Shown in pieces: positions 1 to 6,428 of a DNA stretch of 7,534 nucleotides. Under the pieces are notes generated by a model that was not told the origin of the DNA, did no database searches, and saw only the letters and a program-made list of their open reading frames with translations. This DNA is from a bacterium (GTDB lineage: Bacteria; Chloroflexota; Limnocylindria; Limnocylindrales; Limnocylindraceae). The position numbers and the translations under genes were made by a program. The stretch lies in the NCBI GenBank assembly GCA_009919365.1, contig RGBZ01000039.1, positions 1 through 7,534 of the forward strand. The letters run 5' to 3'. The stretch's first letter is position 1, and each line of letters begins with the position of its first letter.

Positions 1-723
1 CCCTGAGAGCGTGCGAAACTCAACCAGCCCCTCATCGGCCAGTTTGCGCATGGTCGCCTCGGTCTCGTCACTGCTGTTGCTCTCACGATTCGAGGGCAGA
101 TGCAGGAAGCGTGGTCTCTGGCGGGTGGTCTCAATAGGAGCCATTGGTGCAAACCATTCGGGTTCTGGAATCACGGGAATCCACGTCGCACCTGGTAGGT
201 AGCGCAGAAGGTCTGGCGTGGAGACGAAGAGTGGAAAGGGCCAACGCTTCAGAAACGCATGCATCGCGCGGGTTGTTCTCTCCAGCGTCATGGTGCGCGG
301 CTCACTTGGGTCCGAGAAGAGTGTTCCCGGATGCGACGCTCGATAGATGCTTGGTACCCGAATGTCGCTCCCGTGAAAGACGATGGCTGGTTTGGTACCA
401 AGCACTCGTAGAACGATGGCGGCAACAAGTGTCGCCGCCTTTGACCCACGAACGATGTGCGTGCGACCACTCTCCAGCAGCACATGGCTCGCGACCCTGT
501 TGAGTTGAAGAAGTCTTCGAATGAAGCCGGATCGTGACAGGTCGCGAGCTGGAATGACTTCGTCGACCGAGAAGCGGAGCGGGCTGTTCCCCGTTACGCC
601 CTCTGCTTGCCAAGAGATTGCCGAGGCATTCGTGTGCTGCCGAACGGCTCGCGACCATGATGTGCCTTGGCCGGCGGTGTTGATTGAGCCAATGATTAAC
701 GAAGTTTTCTGCGACGGCTTCAT
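1..723 (-). CDS. Glycosyltransferase, GT4-like, C-terminus cut by window edge
   Basis: This frame is open from an ATG at 721-723 to the left edge (241 codons, no stop), so the C-terminal part lies outside the window. It probably transfers a sugar from a nucleotide-sugar donor to a growing surface glycan at the cytoplasmic face of the membrane. The N-terminus has the SINTAGQG pattern (residues 13-20) found in many GT-B glycosyltransferases. FHGSDIR follows at 116-122, the usual acceptor-domain HGSD motif. The linker reaches a PRFLHLPSNR segment at 204-213, the typical start of the C-terminal donor domain. The EX7E donor site is not in view. The ATG was chosen because the glycine-rich first loop begins about ten residues after it; an in-frame GTG at 730-732 is an alternative. 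It is divergent from the next gene with 29 bases between starts. Acceptor and donor cannot be told. The family call is fairly sure; the substrate is unknown. Confidence 0.85.
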   Translation of the reverse strand, partial: MKPSQKTSLIIGSINTAGQGTSWSRAVRQHTNASAISWQAEGVTGNSPLRFSVDEVIPARDLSRSGFIRRLLQLNRVASHVLLESGRTHIVRGSKAATLVAAIVLRVLGTKPAIVFHGSDIRVPSIYRASHPGTLFSDPSEPRTMTLERTTRAMHAFLKRWPFPLFVSTPDLLRYLPGATWIPVIPEPEWFAPMAPIETTRQRPRFLHLPSNRESNSSDETEATMRKLADEGLVEFRTLSG

Positions 724-734
724 GTTCGACACGC

Positions 735-741
735 TACCATA
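735..741. promoter_or_regulatory. Possible overlapping divergent -10 elements
   Basis: The 29-base gap between two divergent starts contains TACCAT (735-740) on the plus strand and TATGGT (741-736) on the minus strand, both fitting TANNNT. Each ends about 12 bases before its own ATG (753 on plus, 723 on minus), so both transcripts would carry only a few untranslated bases. No Shine-Dalgarno sequence precedes either start and no convincing -35 box is visible. This is pattern matching to a short, degenerate motif and may be chance. Confidence 0.3.
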
Positions 742-752
742 CGAAAACTGAC

Positions 753-1820
753 ATGAAAGACAACTGGACCATCTTCGGCGAGCCAAAGCCCCTGATATAC
801 GGCGGTAGCTTGCGAAGGAGCAACGTCTTCAACAGCCTCGCTGCACAAACCCAAGCCACCGTTCTGCCTAGACGTGGCCGAATTCGCAATGCCGTCTTCC
901 AGCGCATGAACTCGCGGCTCAATCCTCTACGGAGGCCGGGCTTTGCAGTTGCTACTGGCCTCCTAAAGACCTCAATGTTTACGCCAACGCGCGAGACTGT
1001 CCGCTGGATGGCGGTTGACTTGCACGATCATCCTGTGTTGCAAGCACAGGCGATGAAGGTAGAACTTGATGACGTGTTGACGCAACGACGCATGCAGATG
1101 TGGAACTCAAACACAGCAAACTTTGAGACGCTGATAGTGCCAAGCAGATCGTTCGCCCACTATGCCGGACTGAGCGACGATCGTTTGCTGGTTGTCCCAA
1201 ATGGAACGGCGCTCTCTGGAATCAACCCCTTGCCACTTCCCAGCGAGCCAATCATTGGCATGGCGAGCGGAGCTGCCCGAGGACGAGGTATTGAAGACCT
1301 GATCGCTGCGGCGGAGCGTGCCCGAGCGCAGATCTCAGGGCTCAAGCTTCACCTCTGGCTGGCGGCGAATAGCGTTACTGCCGAAAACTATGTGCACGAA
1401 CTCCGAACGGCTACGCAGCACCTTCCGTGGGTGCACATCTCATCTCCAACATTTCTTGGCATTCATGCCGCCACAAGCCAAGCGGCACTACTAGTCATTC
1501 CGCATCCGCCAAATGAGTACATGGATGTCGCACTCCCCATCAAGTTGTTCGATGCGTTTGCAGTCGCGCGTCCCGTGCTTTCGACCCCGCGCACCGAGAC
1601 CGCGCAGATCATTCGAAGGGAGGGGGTGGGCTGGGTGACAGAGGGCGATGGAGTTGAGGCGCTCTCCGATGCGCTTGTGCACGCACTCCTCTCAAGATCA
1701 GAGCTGGAGGTACGCGGCCAGAAGGCGTGGGTGCTCGCTCAGAGCACCTACAGCTGGAACACCCTCAGCGACCAGGTTGCCAGCGCTCTCTTAGGCAAGG
1801 CGGCGGTCCCCCGGGCGTAG
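753..1820 (+). CDS. Glycosyltransferase, GT4-like (GT-B fold)
   Basis: A complete 355-residue protein, a normal length for a short GT4 enzyme. The N-terminal strand with a glycine loop (LIYGGSLRRSNVF, residues 14-26) resembles GT4 acceptor domains. The domain hinge carries VVPNGT at 147-152, the usual PNG motif after the first domain. The donor domain begins near 165 with an IGMASGAARGRGIEDLI segment. LPIKLFDAFAVARPVLST at 261-278 is the KLFE-type donor-site helix, with aspartate 267 in place of the first glutamate of the EX7E motif; a glutamate follows at 282. The C-terminus has the family's YSW segment (333-335). No signal peptide or membrane span is seen. The ATG at 753 is the first in frame after the stop at 693-695 and has no Shine-Dalgarno. 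It converges on the next gene, with four bases between stops. It probably adds one sugar to a surface glycan; donor and acceptor are unknown. Confidence 0.85.
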   Translation: MKDNWTIFGEPKPLIYGGSLRRSNVFNSLAAQTQATVLPRRGRIRNAVFQRMNSRLNPLRRPGFAVATGLLKTSMFTPTRETVRWMAVDLHDHPVLQAQAMKVELDDVLTQRRMQMWNSNTANFETLIVPSRSFAHYAGLSDDRLLVVPNGTALSGINPLPLPSEPIIGMASGAARGRGIEDLIAAAERARAQISGLKLHLWLAANSVTAENYVHELRTATQHLPWVHISSPTFLGIHAATSQAALLVIPHPPNEYMDVALPIKLFDAFAVARPVLSTPRTETAQIIRREGVGWVTEGDGVEALSDALVHALLSRSELEVRGQKAWVLAQSTYSWNTLSDQVASALLGKAAVPRA

Positions 1821-1824
1821 AGGC

Positions 1825-3183
1825 TCACAGCTCATCCTCACCATCGCGAGTTGGGGTCTCGATGCTGCGATAGAGGCCCGCCAGCGCCTGCGCTTGAGAA
1901 TCCCAATTCCATCGTGTTGCTGCGGCGGCGAGACATCGCGCGCGAAGCGCCGCTCGATCAGCGGCACTAAGGCGCAGGATTGAATCAATTGCCGCGGCTA
2001 CCGCGTCGGGGTCTGTTGGATCACACACCGCCCCGAGCGGCCCCGCTGCGTTGTCGAGAAGGATCTCTCGCATCGTTGGGAAGTCACTCCCAACGACTGG
2101 AACGCCAGCCGCAATTGACTCAAAGAGCTTGTTCGGTGTGGAGATGCGGTGATTCAGCGTGCTTGGCAGAACCGTAGACATGCCGACGTCGGCTCCCGAA
2201 ACCCATCGGTCGAGCACGTCGGGTGAAACAGCATCAAGCACGTGTACGCGTCCGGACAGGTTTGGCTCAGCGGCAGCGCTACGTAGCTTGCTCTCAAGTG
2301 GGCCGTACCCAAGGAAAACCAGGTGCGCCGTAGCAAGTCGAGAATCGCGAATCGCTACGAGAAGTTCCTCCAGCCCTCGGTGCGAAGAGAATCCACCGTG
2401 GTACAAGATCACCTTCGCATCGGCGTCTACACCGATTGCAGAGCGAAGCTGTGTATCGCGCGGCTCGGGGTTCCATGAAGATGGGCAGTTGTATGTCACC
2501 ACACGGCGCGCTGGAATCTCGTGCCGCTTAGCAAGCTCTTCAATCACTTGCGGATTGACGGCAATCAGCGCAGCGGCGCGTTGAAGTGTTGGCTGCTCAA
2601 ACCACTTCGCTAGAAGGCGACGAATGACTGCAGGAGCCTTCGCCCATCGACCGCTCTCCAAAAACACTTCGTGGCTGTCGTAGAACAACGTTGCGCTGGG
2701 CCGCGCGCGTAACGCAACGAGTGCTGGCAGTGCCCCCGAAAGGTCATGGGCGTGCAAAATCTCAGCAGATCGTGCAGCACGCGATGCAAGAACCGCCCAT
2801 GACGCCCAGGTGAAGAGAAGCATCGCGGCACCAGATAGTGGTACGCGCACGCGGCGAGCGAGATTCGCCACGAGGGCGAACGCGCACCAAAGCGGGTGCA
2901 AAAGGAGCGCGACCAATCGCGGATGAATCGGCAGCAGCGGTGGGAGTAGGCCGATGCGATGTCGGATGATCGTGAATCCGCCAGGGTGCTCTTCTCGCTC
3001 TGGGAGGCTCGTGGGTCGCTGCAGGATTGCGTGCACCGTCACTTCAAAGCCGGTAGCGGCGACCGTTGTGGCCTCGCGGATCACTCGCCGGTCGCTGACC
3101 ATGTTGTTGGCAACGAACATCGCCACCTGCCGCTTCGGCTGGGGGGCACCCTTTGGTACGGTGTGCGGAGCGGGGTTCGGCAT
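1825..3183 (-). CDS. Glycosyltransferase family 4
   Basis: A 452-residue GT-B glycosyltransferase, probably membrane-associated and acting in surface glycan assembly. After a proline- and lysine-rich leader (about residues 1-18) comes VAMFVANN and SDRRVIREA (20-38), the standard start of this family. A hydrophobic stretch at about 79-135 may bind the membrane. HAHDLSGALPAL (144-155) and YDSHE (168-172) belong to the acceptor domain. YHGGFSSHRGLEEL (261-274) opens the donor domain. NKLFESIAAGVPVVGSD (351-367) followed by glutamate 373 forms the donor-site motif. An RWNWDSQ tail segment (424-430) is also typical. The ATG at 3181-3183 was preferred because a TANNNT box lies exactly six bases upstream; a GTG at 3124-3126 (residue 20) is a possible later start. 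The gene is divergent from the 2-epimerase gene and their 5' ends may overlap. Sugar specificity cannot be read. Confidence 0.9.
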   Translation of the reverse strand: MPNPAPHTVPKGAPQPKRQVAMFVANNMVSDRRVIREATTVAATGFEVTVHAILQRPTSLPEREEHPGGFTIIRHRIGLLPPLLPIHPRLVALLLHPLWCAFALVANLARRVRVPLSGAAMLLFTWASWAVLASRAARSAEILHAHDLSGALPALVALRARPSATLFYDSHEVFLESGRWAKAPAVIRRLLAKWFEQPTLQRAAALIAVNPQVIEELAKRHEIPARRVVTYNCPSSWNPEPRDTQLRSAIGVDADAKVILYHGGFSSHRGLEELLVAIRDSRLATAHLVFLGYGPLESKLRSAAAEPNLSGRVHVLDAVSPDVLDRWVSGADVGMSTVLPSTLNHRISTPNKLFESIAAGVPVVGSDFPTMREILLDNAAGPLGAVCDPTDPDAVAAAIDSILRLSAADRAALRARCLAAAATRWNWDSQAQALAGLYRSIETPTRDGEDEL

Positions 3184-4254
3184 GCGGCGAGTCTATCGCA
3201 GCACGCGGCGCCAATTGAACCGTTCGTTATTGATACCGCCCAACACCACGACGAGTTGCTTGCCGGCCAGATCTATCGAGACCTTGGGATGGCCCCTCCT
3301 GACCTTCTCCTCCCTGAGCCCGGAGATCTTCACGGCGCCGAACGACTTGATGCAATGGTGCGCGCACTTGATGCGGCACTCGCGCAGACGAACCCTGATG
3401 CGGTGCTCGTCTTTGGTGACACCGACTCCACCCTTGCGGGTGCGCTCGCTGCGCACGCTCGCGGCGTGGCAATCGTGCACGTTGAGGCGGGGGTTCGCTC
3501 CGGTGATGCGTCAATGCCAGAGGAGCGCAATCGGATTGCCGTCGACAAGATCGCTTCGCTACGACTCTGCACCAGTGATGCCGCGGTGCAGGCGTTGCGC
3601 GGTGAAGGGCTCACCGAAGGGAACCTGGTCGTTGGTGACCTGATGGGTGACCTCGTTGCGCGACTTGCGCCGACAGCGCGCAGCACTGCAGCACTTGATG
3701 CTGCGGCTCTCCATATCGGCCGTTCGCTGGTCGCCGGAGGGTTTTCGTACGCAACCCTGCACCGCGCCGATGTGCGTGAGGCAACACGGCTGAACGCTGC
3801 ACTCGATGTGTTGCGGGGTGCTGCAGAGCACCTCAGTGTTCCGGTGCTCTTTGCGGCACACCCTGGGACCAGCGCCGCGATCGCAGCACACAAAATCGAC
3901 GTTCCCGACGGCGTTGAGCTGGTGCCGCCCGTCGGCTATCTCGACTCGCTCGCCCTTGCCGCGCACGCCGTCGTCGTCCTTACCGACTCTGGCGGCCTGC
4001 AACGTGAGGCGGTCTGGCTCAATACCCCAACGCTGATTTTGCGAGAGACCACGGAGTGGCCGGAACTTTTGCATCCGGCTGGCCCGTCGCTGCTCATTGG
4101 TGTTGATGCGGGTCGCGTTGCTGCCGCCCTGGCAACGGTCAAGGCGGCAACGGGTGCTGCGGCGGTCGCCGCGCGGGTATCCCGCCCACTCCCCTCTGGG
4201 GGTGCCGCCGAGGCGATCCGAGCCGCCCTGATCGCGCGCCGCTTCGCCCGCTGA
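3163..4254 (+). CDS. UDP-GlcNAc 2-epimerase family protein, WbpI-like; start uncertain
   Basis: Most likely it inverts C2 of a UDP-2-acetamido sugar, probably UDP-2,3-diacetamido-2,3-dideoxyglucuronate (WbpI-type), in the cytoplasm. Counting from GTG 3163 (363 residues): TAQHHD 25-30 (family TGQHYD), GDTDSTLAGALAA 85-97, HVEAGVRS 106-113, MPEERNR 118-124, VGDLMGD 157-163, LHRAD 199-203, LTDSGGLQREA 273-283, LRETTEWPEL 293-302. The GDT(N/D)STLAG and VGDxMxD forms resemble WbpI more than E. coli WecB. The catalytic Asp, Glu, Glu, Arg and His positions are therefore present. The odd part is the N-terminus: no ATG exists near the expected start, and the first strand with its G-[TA]-R-P-x-x-x-K motif is absent or replaced by GVRSGVRHAA. 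GTG 3163 gives a family-like length but overlaps the divergent gene by 21 bases; CTG 3139 is another option. It could be a truncated gene. The family is certain, the start is not. Confidence 0.85.
   Translation: MRSGVRHAASLSQHAAPIEPFVIDTAQHHDELLAGQIYRDLGMAPPDLLLPEPGDLHGAERLDAMVRALDAALAQTNPDAVLVFGDTDSTLAGALAAHARGVAIVHVEAGVRSGDASMPEERNRIAVDKIASLRLCTSDAAVQALRGEGLTEGNLVVGDLMGDLVARLAPTARSTAALDAAALHIGRSLVAGGFSYATLHRADVREATRLNAALDVLRGAAEHLSVPVLFAAHPGTSAAIAAHKIDVPDGVELVPPVGYLDSLALAAHAVVVLTDSGGLQREAVWLNTPTLILRETTEWPELLHPAGPSLLIGVDAGRVAAALATVKAATGAAAVAARVSRPLPSGGAAEAIRAALIARRFAR
3190..3195 (-). promoter_or_regulatory. Probable -10 box for a leaderless transcript
   Basis: On the minus strand TAGACT (3195 to 3190) is followed by six bases and then the ATG at 3183. 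This is the spacing expected when transcription starts at the first base of the start codon. No Shine-Dalgarno is present between box and start. A weak TTCAAT lies 18 bases upstream (3219 to 3214) as a possible -35. The box sits inside the 2-epimerase coding region on the other strand. Confidence 0.45.
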
Positions 4255-4260
4255 TACGCT
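4255..4260 (+). promoter_or_regulatory. Possible -10 box for leaderless aminotransferase mRNA
   Basis: TACGCT starts just after the epimerase stop codon and ends seven bases before the aminotransferase ATG at 4268. The 13-base gap contains no Shine-Dalgarno. The spacing matches that seen upstream of the minus-strand glycosyltransferase start at 3183. An internal promoter here would let the three downstream genes be made independently of the epimerase gene. No clear -35 is visible. Confidence 0.4.
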
Positions 4261-4267
4261 CCCCGCA

Positions 4268-5389
4268 ATGAGTACGCCGCAGATTCGCATTCCGATCACC
4301 CGCCCCGCCGTTGGTCGCGAGGAGGCCGATGCCGCCGCCGAAGCGATCATGTCGGGCGCCCTTGCACAAGGTCCGCGCGTGGCTGAGTTCGAGCGCCGCT
4401 TCGCTGAACTGGTTGGCGTGAAGCACGCCATCGCCGTGGCGAACGGCACGCTCGCCGAGGAGACAATCATTCAGGGGCTCGGCATCAAGCCTGGTGACGA
4501 GGTCATCACCGTTGGCCACACCTTTAGTGCCACTGCCGCTTCGATTCTGCGCGCGGGCGCCACGCCGCGATTTGTCGACATTGATCCGGTGACCTGGCTG
4601 ATGGATCCAGCGGCAGCCGCTGCCGCGATCACCCCGAAGACGAAGGCGCTGATGCCGGTGCACCTCTTCGGCCTCATTGCCGACATGGACGCCCTTGGCG
4701 CACTCGCCGCCAAGCACAACCTCGCCATGATCGAAGACGCCTGCCAGGCGGTCGGTGCAACCCAGAACGGCAAGCAGGCCGGCTCGTTCGGTGTTGGCGC
4801 CTTCTCGCTCTACGCCACCAAGAACATCACCAGCGGTGAAGGGGGCATGATCACCACGAACGACGACACGTTGAACGAGTGGCTGCGCACCTTCCGTAGC
4901 CAGGGGATGAAGGTGCGCTATCTGCACGAGATGCTCGGTACCAACTACCGCATGACCGATATCGCTGCTGCGATTGGCACGGTGCAGCTCGGCAAGCTTG
5001 AACAGTTCACCACTGCGCGCGTCACCGCTGCAGCGCGGTACGACGCGCTTCTTGCTGGCGCACCAATTGTTCGACAGGGAACACCGCCGGGAAATCTGCA
5101 CGTCTATCACCAGTACACGGTGCACGTTGGCCCAGCGCGCGACGAGATCGTGAAAGATCTCGCCAACGATGGGATTGGGACCGGCATCTACTACCCAATT
5201 CCGGTGAGCCAGCAGCCGTACATTAAGGAGCGTGGCCTCGACGTTGTGCTCCCTGTGACCGATGCGTTGGCGAAGGGTTGCCTCTCACTCCCAATGTTCG
5301 CTGCGATCACCGCGGCGGAACAAGAGGAGGTTGCCGCCTCGCTGCGACGCGCCGTGGAGCGCCACGGCGGGAGCGCATGGCCCGCATGA
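4268..5389 (+). CDS. DegT/DnrJ/EryC1/StrS-family sugar aminotransferase (WbpE/GnnB-like)
   Basis: A complete 373-residue PLP-dependent aminotransferase of fold type I, a typical length for the family. It probably moves an amino group, usually from glutamate, onto the 3-keto group of a UDP-sugar made by the neighbouring dehydrogenase. Visible motifs: SGALAQGP (29-36), GDEVITVGHTFSATAASIL (76-94), PVHLFG (130-135), IEDACQAVG (155-163) with the aspartate that contacts the PLP pyridine nitrogen, and SLYATKNITSGEGG (180-193), where Lys185 should form the Schiff base. GTNYRMTDIAAAIG (224-237) and CLSLPMF (338-344) are also typical. One deviation is NGTLAEE at 59-65, where the family usually has NGTxAL. 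The ATG at 4268 begins 13 bases after the epimerase stop and has a TANNNT box but no Shine-Dalgarno. The stop overlaps the next gene's start. A 4-aminotransferase role is possible, but the context favours C3. Confidence 0.93.
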   Translation: MSTPQIRIPITRPAVGREEADAAAEAIMSGALAQGPRVAEFERRFAELVGVKHAIAVANGTLAEETIIQGLGIKPGDEVITVGHTFSATAASILRAGATPRFVDIDPVTWLMDPAAAAAAITPKTKALMPVHLFGLIADMDALGALAAKHNLAMIEDACQAVGATQNGKQAGSFGVGAFSLYATKNITSGEGGMITTNDDTLNEWLRTFRSQGMKVRYLHEMLGTNYRMTDIAAAIGTVQLGKLEQFTTARVTAAARYDALLAGAPIVRQGTPPGNLHVYHQYTVHVGPARDEIVKDLANDGIGTGIYYPIPVSQQPYIKERGLDVVLPVTDALAKGCLSLPMFAAITAAEQEEVAASLRRAVERHGGSAWPA

Positions 5390-6399
5390 AGGTTGGCCTA
5401 ATCGGCCTCGGCGTCATGGGGCGCAATCATCTGCGCGTACTCGCAACACTCCCTAACGTCGAGATCGTGGCGATCAGTGACCCTGTTGATGCAGCGCGCG
5501 ACGCAGCACTCGTTGTTGCTCCCGCCGCCACTCCCTATGTCAATGCGGCAGAGCTGCTGAGTCATTCAGGCCTTGAGGCGGCGATCATTGCCGCGCCAAC
5601 GCGCTTCCACGCCGCGCTCGTGATCCGCGCCATCGAGCGCAAGATCCCCATCCTGGTCGAGAAGCCACTCGCAGCTGATTCGGTGGAGGCGCTCGACCTT
5701 GTTGCCCGCGCCACCGCCGCAGGTGCGATCGTGCAGGTTGGGCATGTTGAGCGCTTCAATCCTGCCGTTACTCGCCTCTTCGAACAGATGGGCGGAAGCG
5801 CTGGCGAGGCCCTCTACGCGATCGAGGCGATGCGCGAGAGTCCGCTCCCCGAGCGCATCAGCGATGTTGGCGTGGTGCGCGACCTGATGGTCCACGACAT
5901 TGATCTCGCCTGTGCCATTGCCGGCAGTTCGCCCCTCTCGGTCACCGCCGTGGCCGGCTCGCGACTGATTGAGGGGCGAGAGGATTTCGCTGAGGCGCTC
6001 TTCACCTTCGCTGGTGGCGCTGTTGCGCGCATTCGCGCCTCATGGCTCGCGCCAGCAAAGCGTCGACAACTGCTCGTCACCACGAGTGCGGGTGCGTACG
6101 ACGTGAGTCTGCTGCAGCGCACCGTCTCGTTCACCAGCGTCGATCCAAACTCGAGCGCCATGCTCGATGGGTTCGCCCCCGTGCAGCCGGGTCGCACCGC
6201 CGACCTCCCCGCTGCACGACAAGAGCCACTGGCGCTGGAGCTGAGCTCCTTCCTCGAGGCCGCGCGTGGTGAGGCGAAGCCAGCGGTTAGCATCCGCGAC
6301 GGCGCGCGTGCCGTGATCCTCGCCGACGCCGTTCTGGAATCGGCGCGTGCCAGCGGCGCCCCTGTGCGGCCGAAGCTCGAGGCGATCGCCGCGGTGTAG
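5386..6399 (+). CDS. Gfo/Idh/MocA oxidoreductase, probable UDP-sugar 3-dehydrogenase (WbpB/GnnA-like)
   Basis: An NAD(P)-dependent oxidoreductase of 337 residues, a normal length, that probably oxidises C3 of a UDP-N-acetylhexosamine or its uronate to give the 3-keto substrate for the aminotransferase. The Rossmann loop GLGVMGRNH is at 7-15. AAPTRFHAALVIRAIERK (69-86) leads to EKPLA at 92-96, whose Lys93 is the conserved catalytic/binding lysine of the family. GHVERFNPAV (119-128) and MVHDIDLA (168-175), with the conserved HD pair, match sugar-nucleotide 3-dehydrogenases. The ATG at 5386 overlaps the upstream TGA as ATGA, suggesting translational coupling, and it fits the family's MKVGxIG start. 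An in-frame ATG at 5377 is an alternative (340 residues); the nearby GGGAG at 5369-5373 sits rather close to 5377 and rather far from 5386. Inositol or other sugar oxidation is possible for the family, but the neighbours argue for a UDP-sugar. Confidence 0.9.
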   Translation: MKVGLIGLGVMGRNHLRVLATLPNVEIVAISDPVDAARDAALVVAPAATPYVNAAELLSHSGLEAAIIAAPTRFHAALVIRAIERKIPILVEKPLAADSVEALDLVARATAAGAIVQVGHVERFNPAVTRLFEQMGGSAGEALYAIEAMRESPLPERISDVGVVRDLMVHDIDLACAIAGSSPLSVTAVAGSRLIEGREDFAEALFTFAGGAVARIRASWLAPAKRRQLLVTTSAGAYDVSLLQRTVSFTSVDPNSSAMLDGFAPVQPGRTADLPAARQEPLALELSSFLEAARGEAKPAVSIRDGARAVILADAVLESARASGAPVRPKLEAIAAV

Positions 6400-6403
6400 C
6401 ATC

Positions 6404-6425
6404 CCCTCCAAGGGAACTAGGAGGG
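6404..6425 (+). promoter_or_regulatory. Inverted repeat pairing with the Shine-Dalgarno of the next gene
   Basis: CCCTCC (6404-6409) is a perfect complement of GGAGGG (6420-6425), separated by ten bases. The right arm lies within the strong Shine-Dalgarno AGGAGGG (6419-6425), three bases before the ATG at 6429. If folded in RNA, the ribosome site would be masked. CCCT (6404-6407) can also pair with AGGG (6411-6414) in a smaller hairpin that leaves the Shine-Dalgarno free. The repeat sits in the 29-base gap between the oxidoreductase stop and the dehydrogenase start. It may equally be chance pairing to a purine-rich ribosome site. Confidence 0.4.
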
Positions 6426-6428
6426 CTG

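Noticed and set aside
144..751. Small plus- and minus-strand frames with ATG starts (such as 144-503 plus, 302-658 minus and 521-751 plus).
   Set aside because: The minus-strand frame running from 723 to the left edge carries glycosyltransferase motifs throughout; the others have no family-like features and are its shadows.
2959..3138. The plus-strand frame of the 2-epimerase stays open back to an ATG at 2959, giving a 431-residue version.
   Set aside because: The extra N-terminal residues do not look like any part of the epimerase family and lie antisense to well-conserved glycosyltransferase motifs (VAMFVANN, SDRRVIREA). The openness is a shadow of that gene.
3182..3226. A frame with ATG 3182 reading MRRVYRSTRRQLNR, which loosely resembles the missing GTRPQxxK motif of the epimerase.
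   Set aside because: It would need a frameshift before the TAQHHD segment. The in-frame reading AASLSQHAAPIEPFVID already matches the family in length and character, so the likeness is probably chance.
3559..4470. Long minus-strand open frame (303 residues) opposite the epimerase.
   Set aside because: It spans the junction of two well-supported plus-strand genes and shows no family motif.
4139..5125. Long minus-strand open frame (328 residues) opposite the aminotransferase.
   Set aside because: Antisense shadow of a high-GC gene; no recognisable motif and biased toward Arg, Gly and His.
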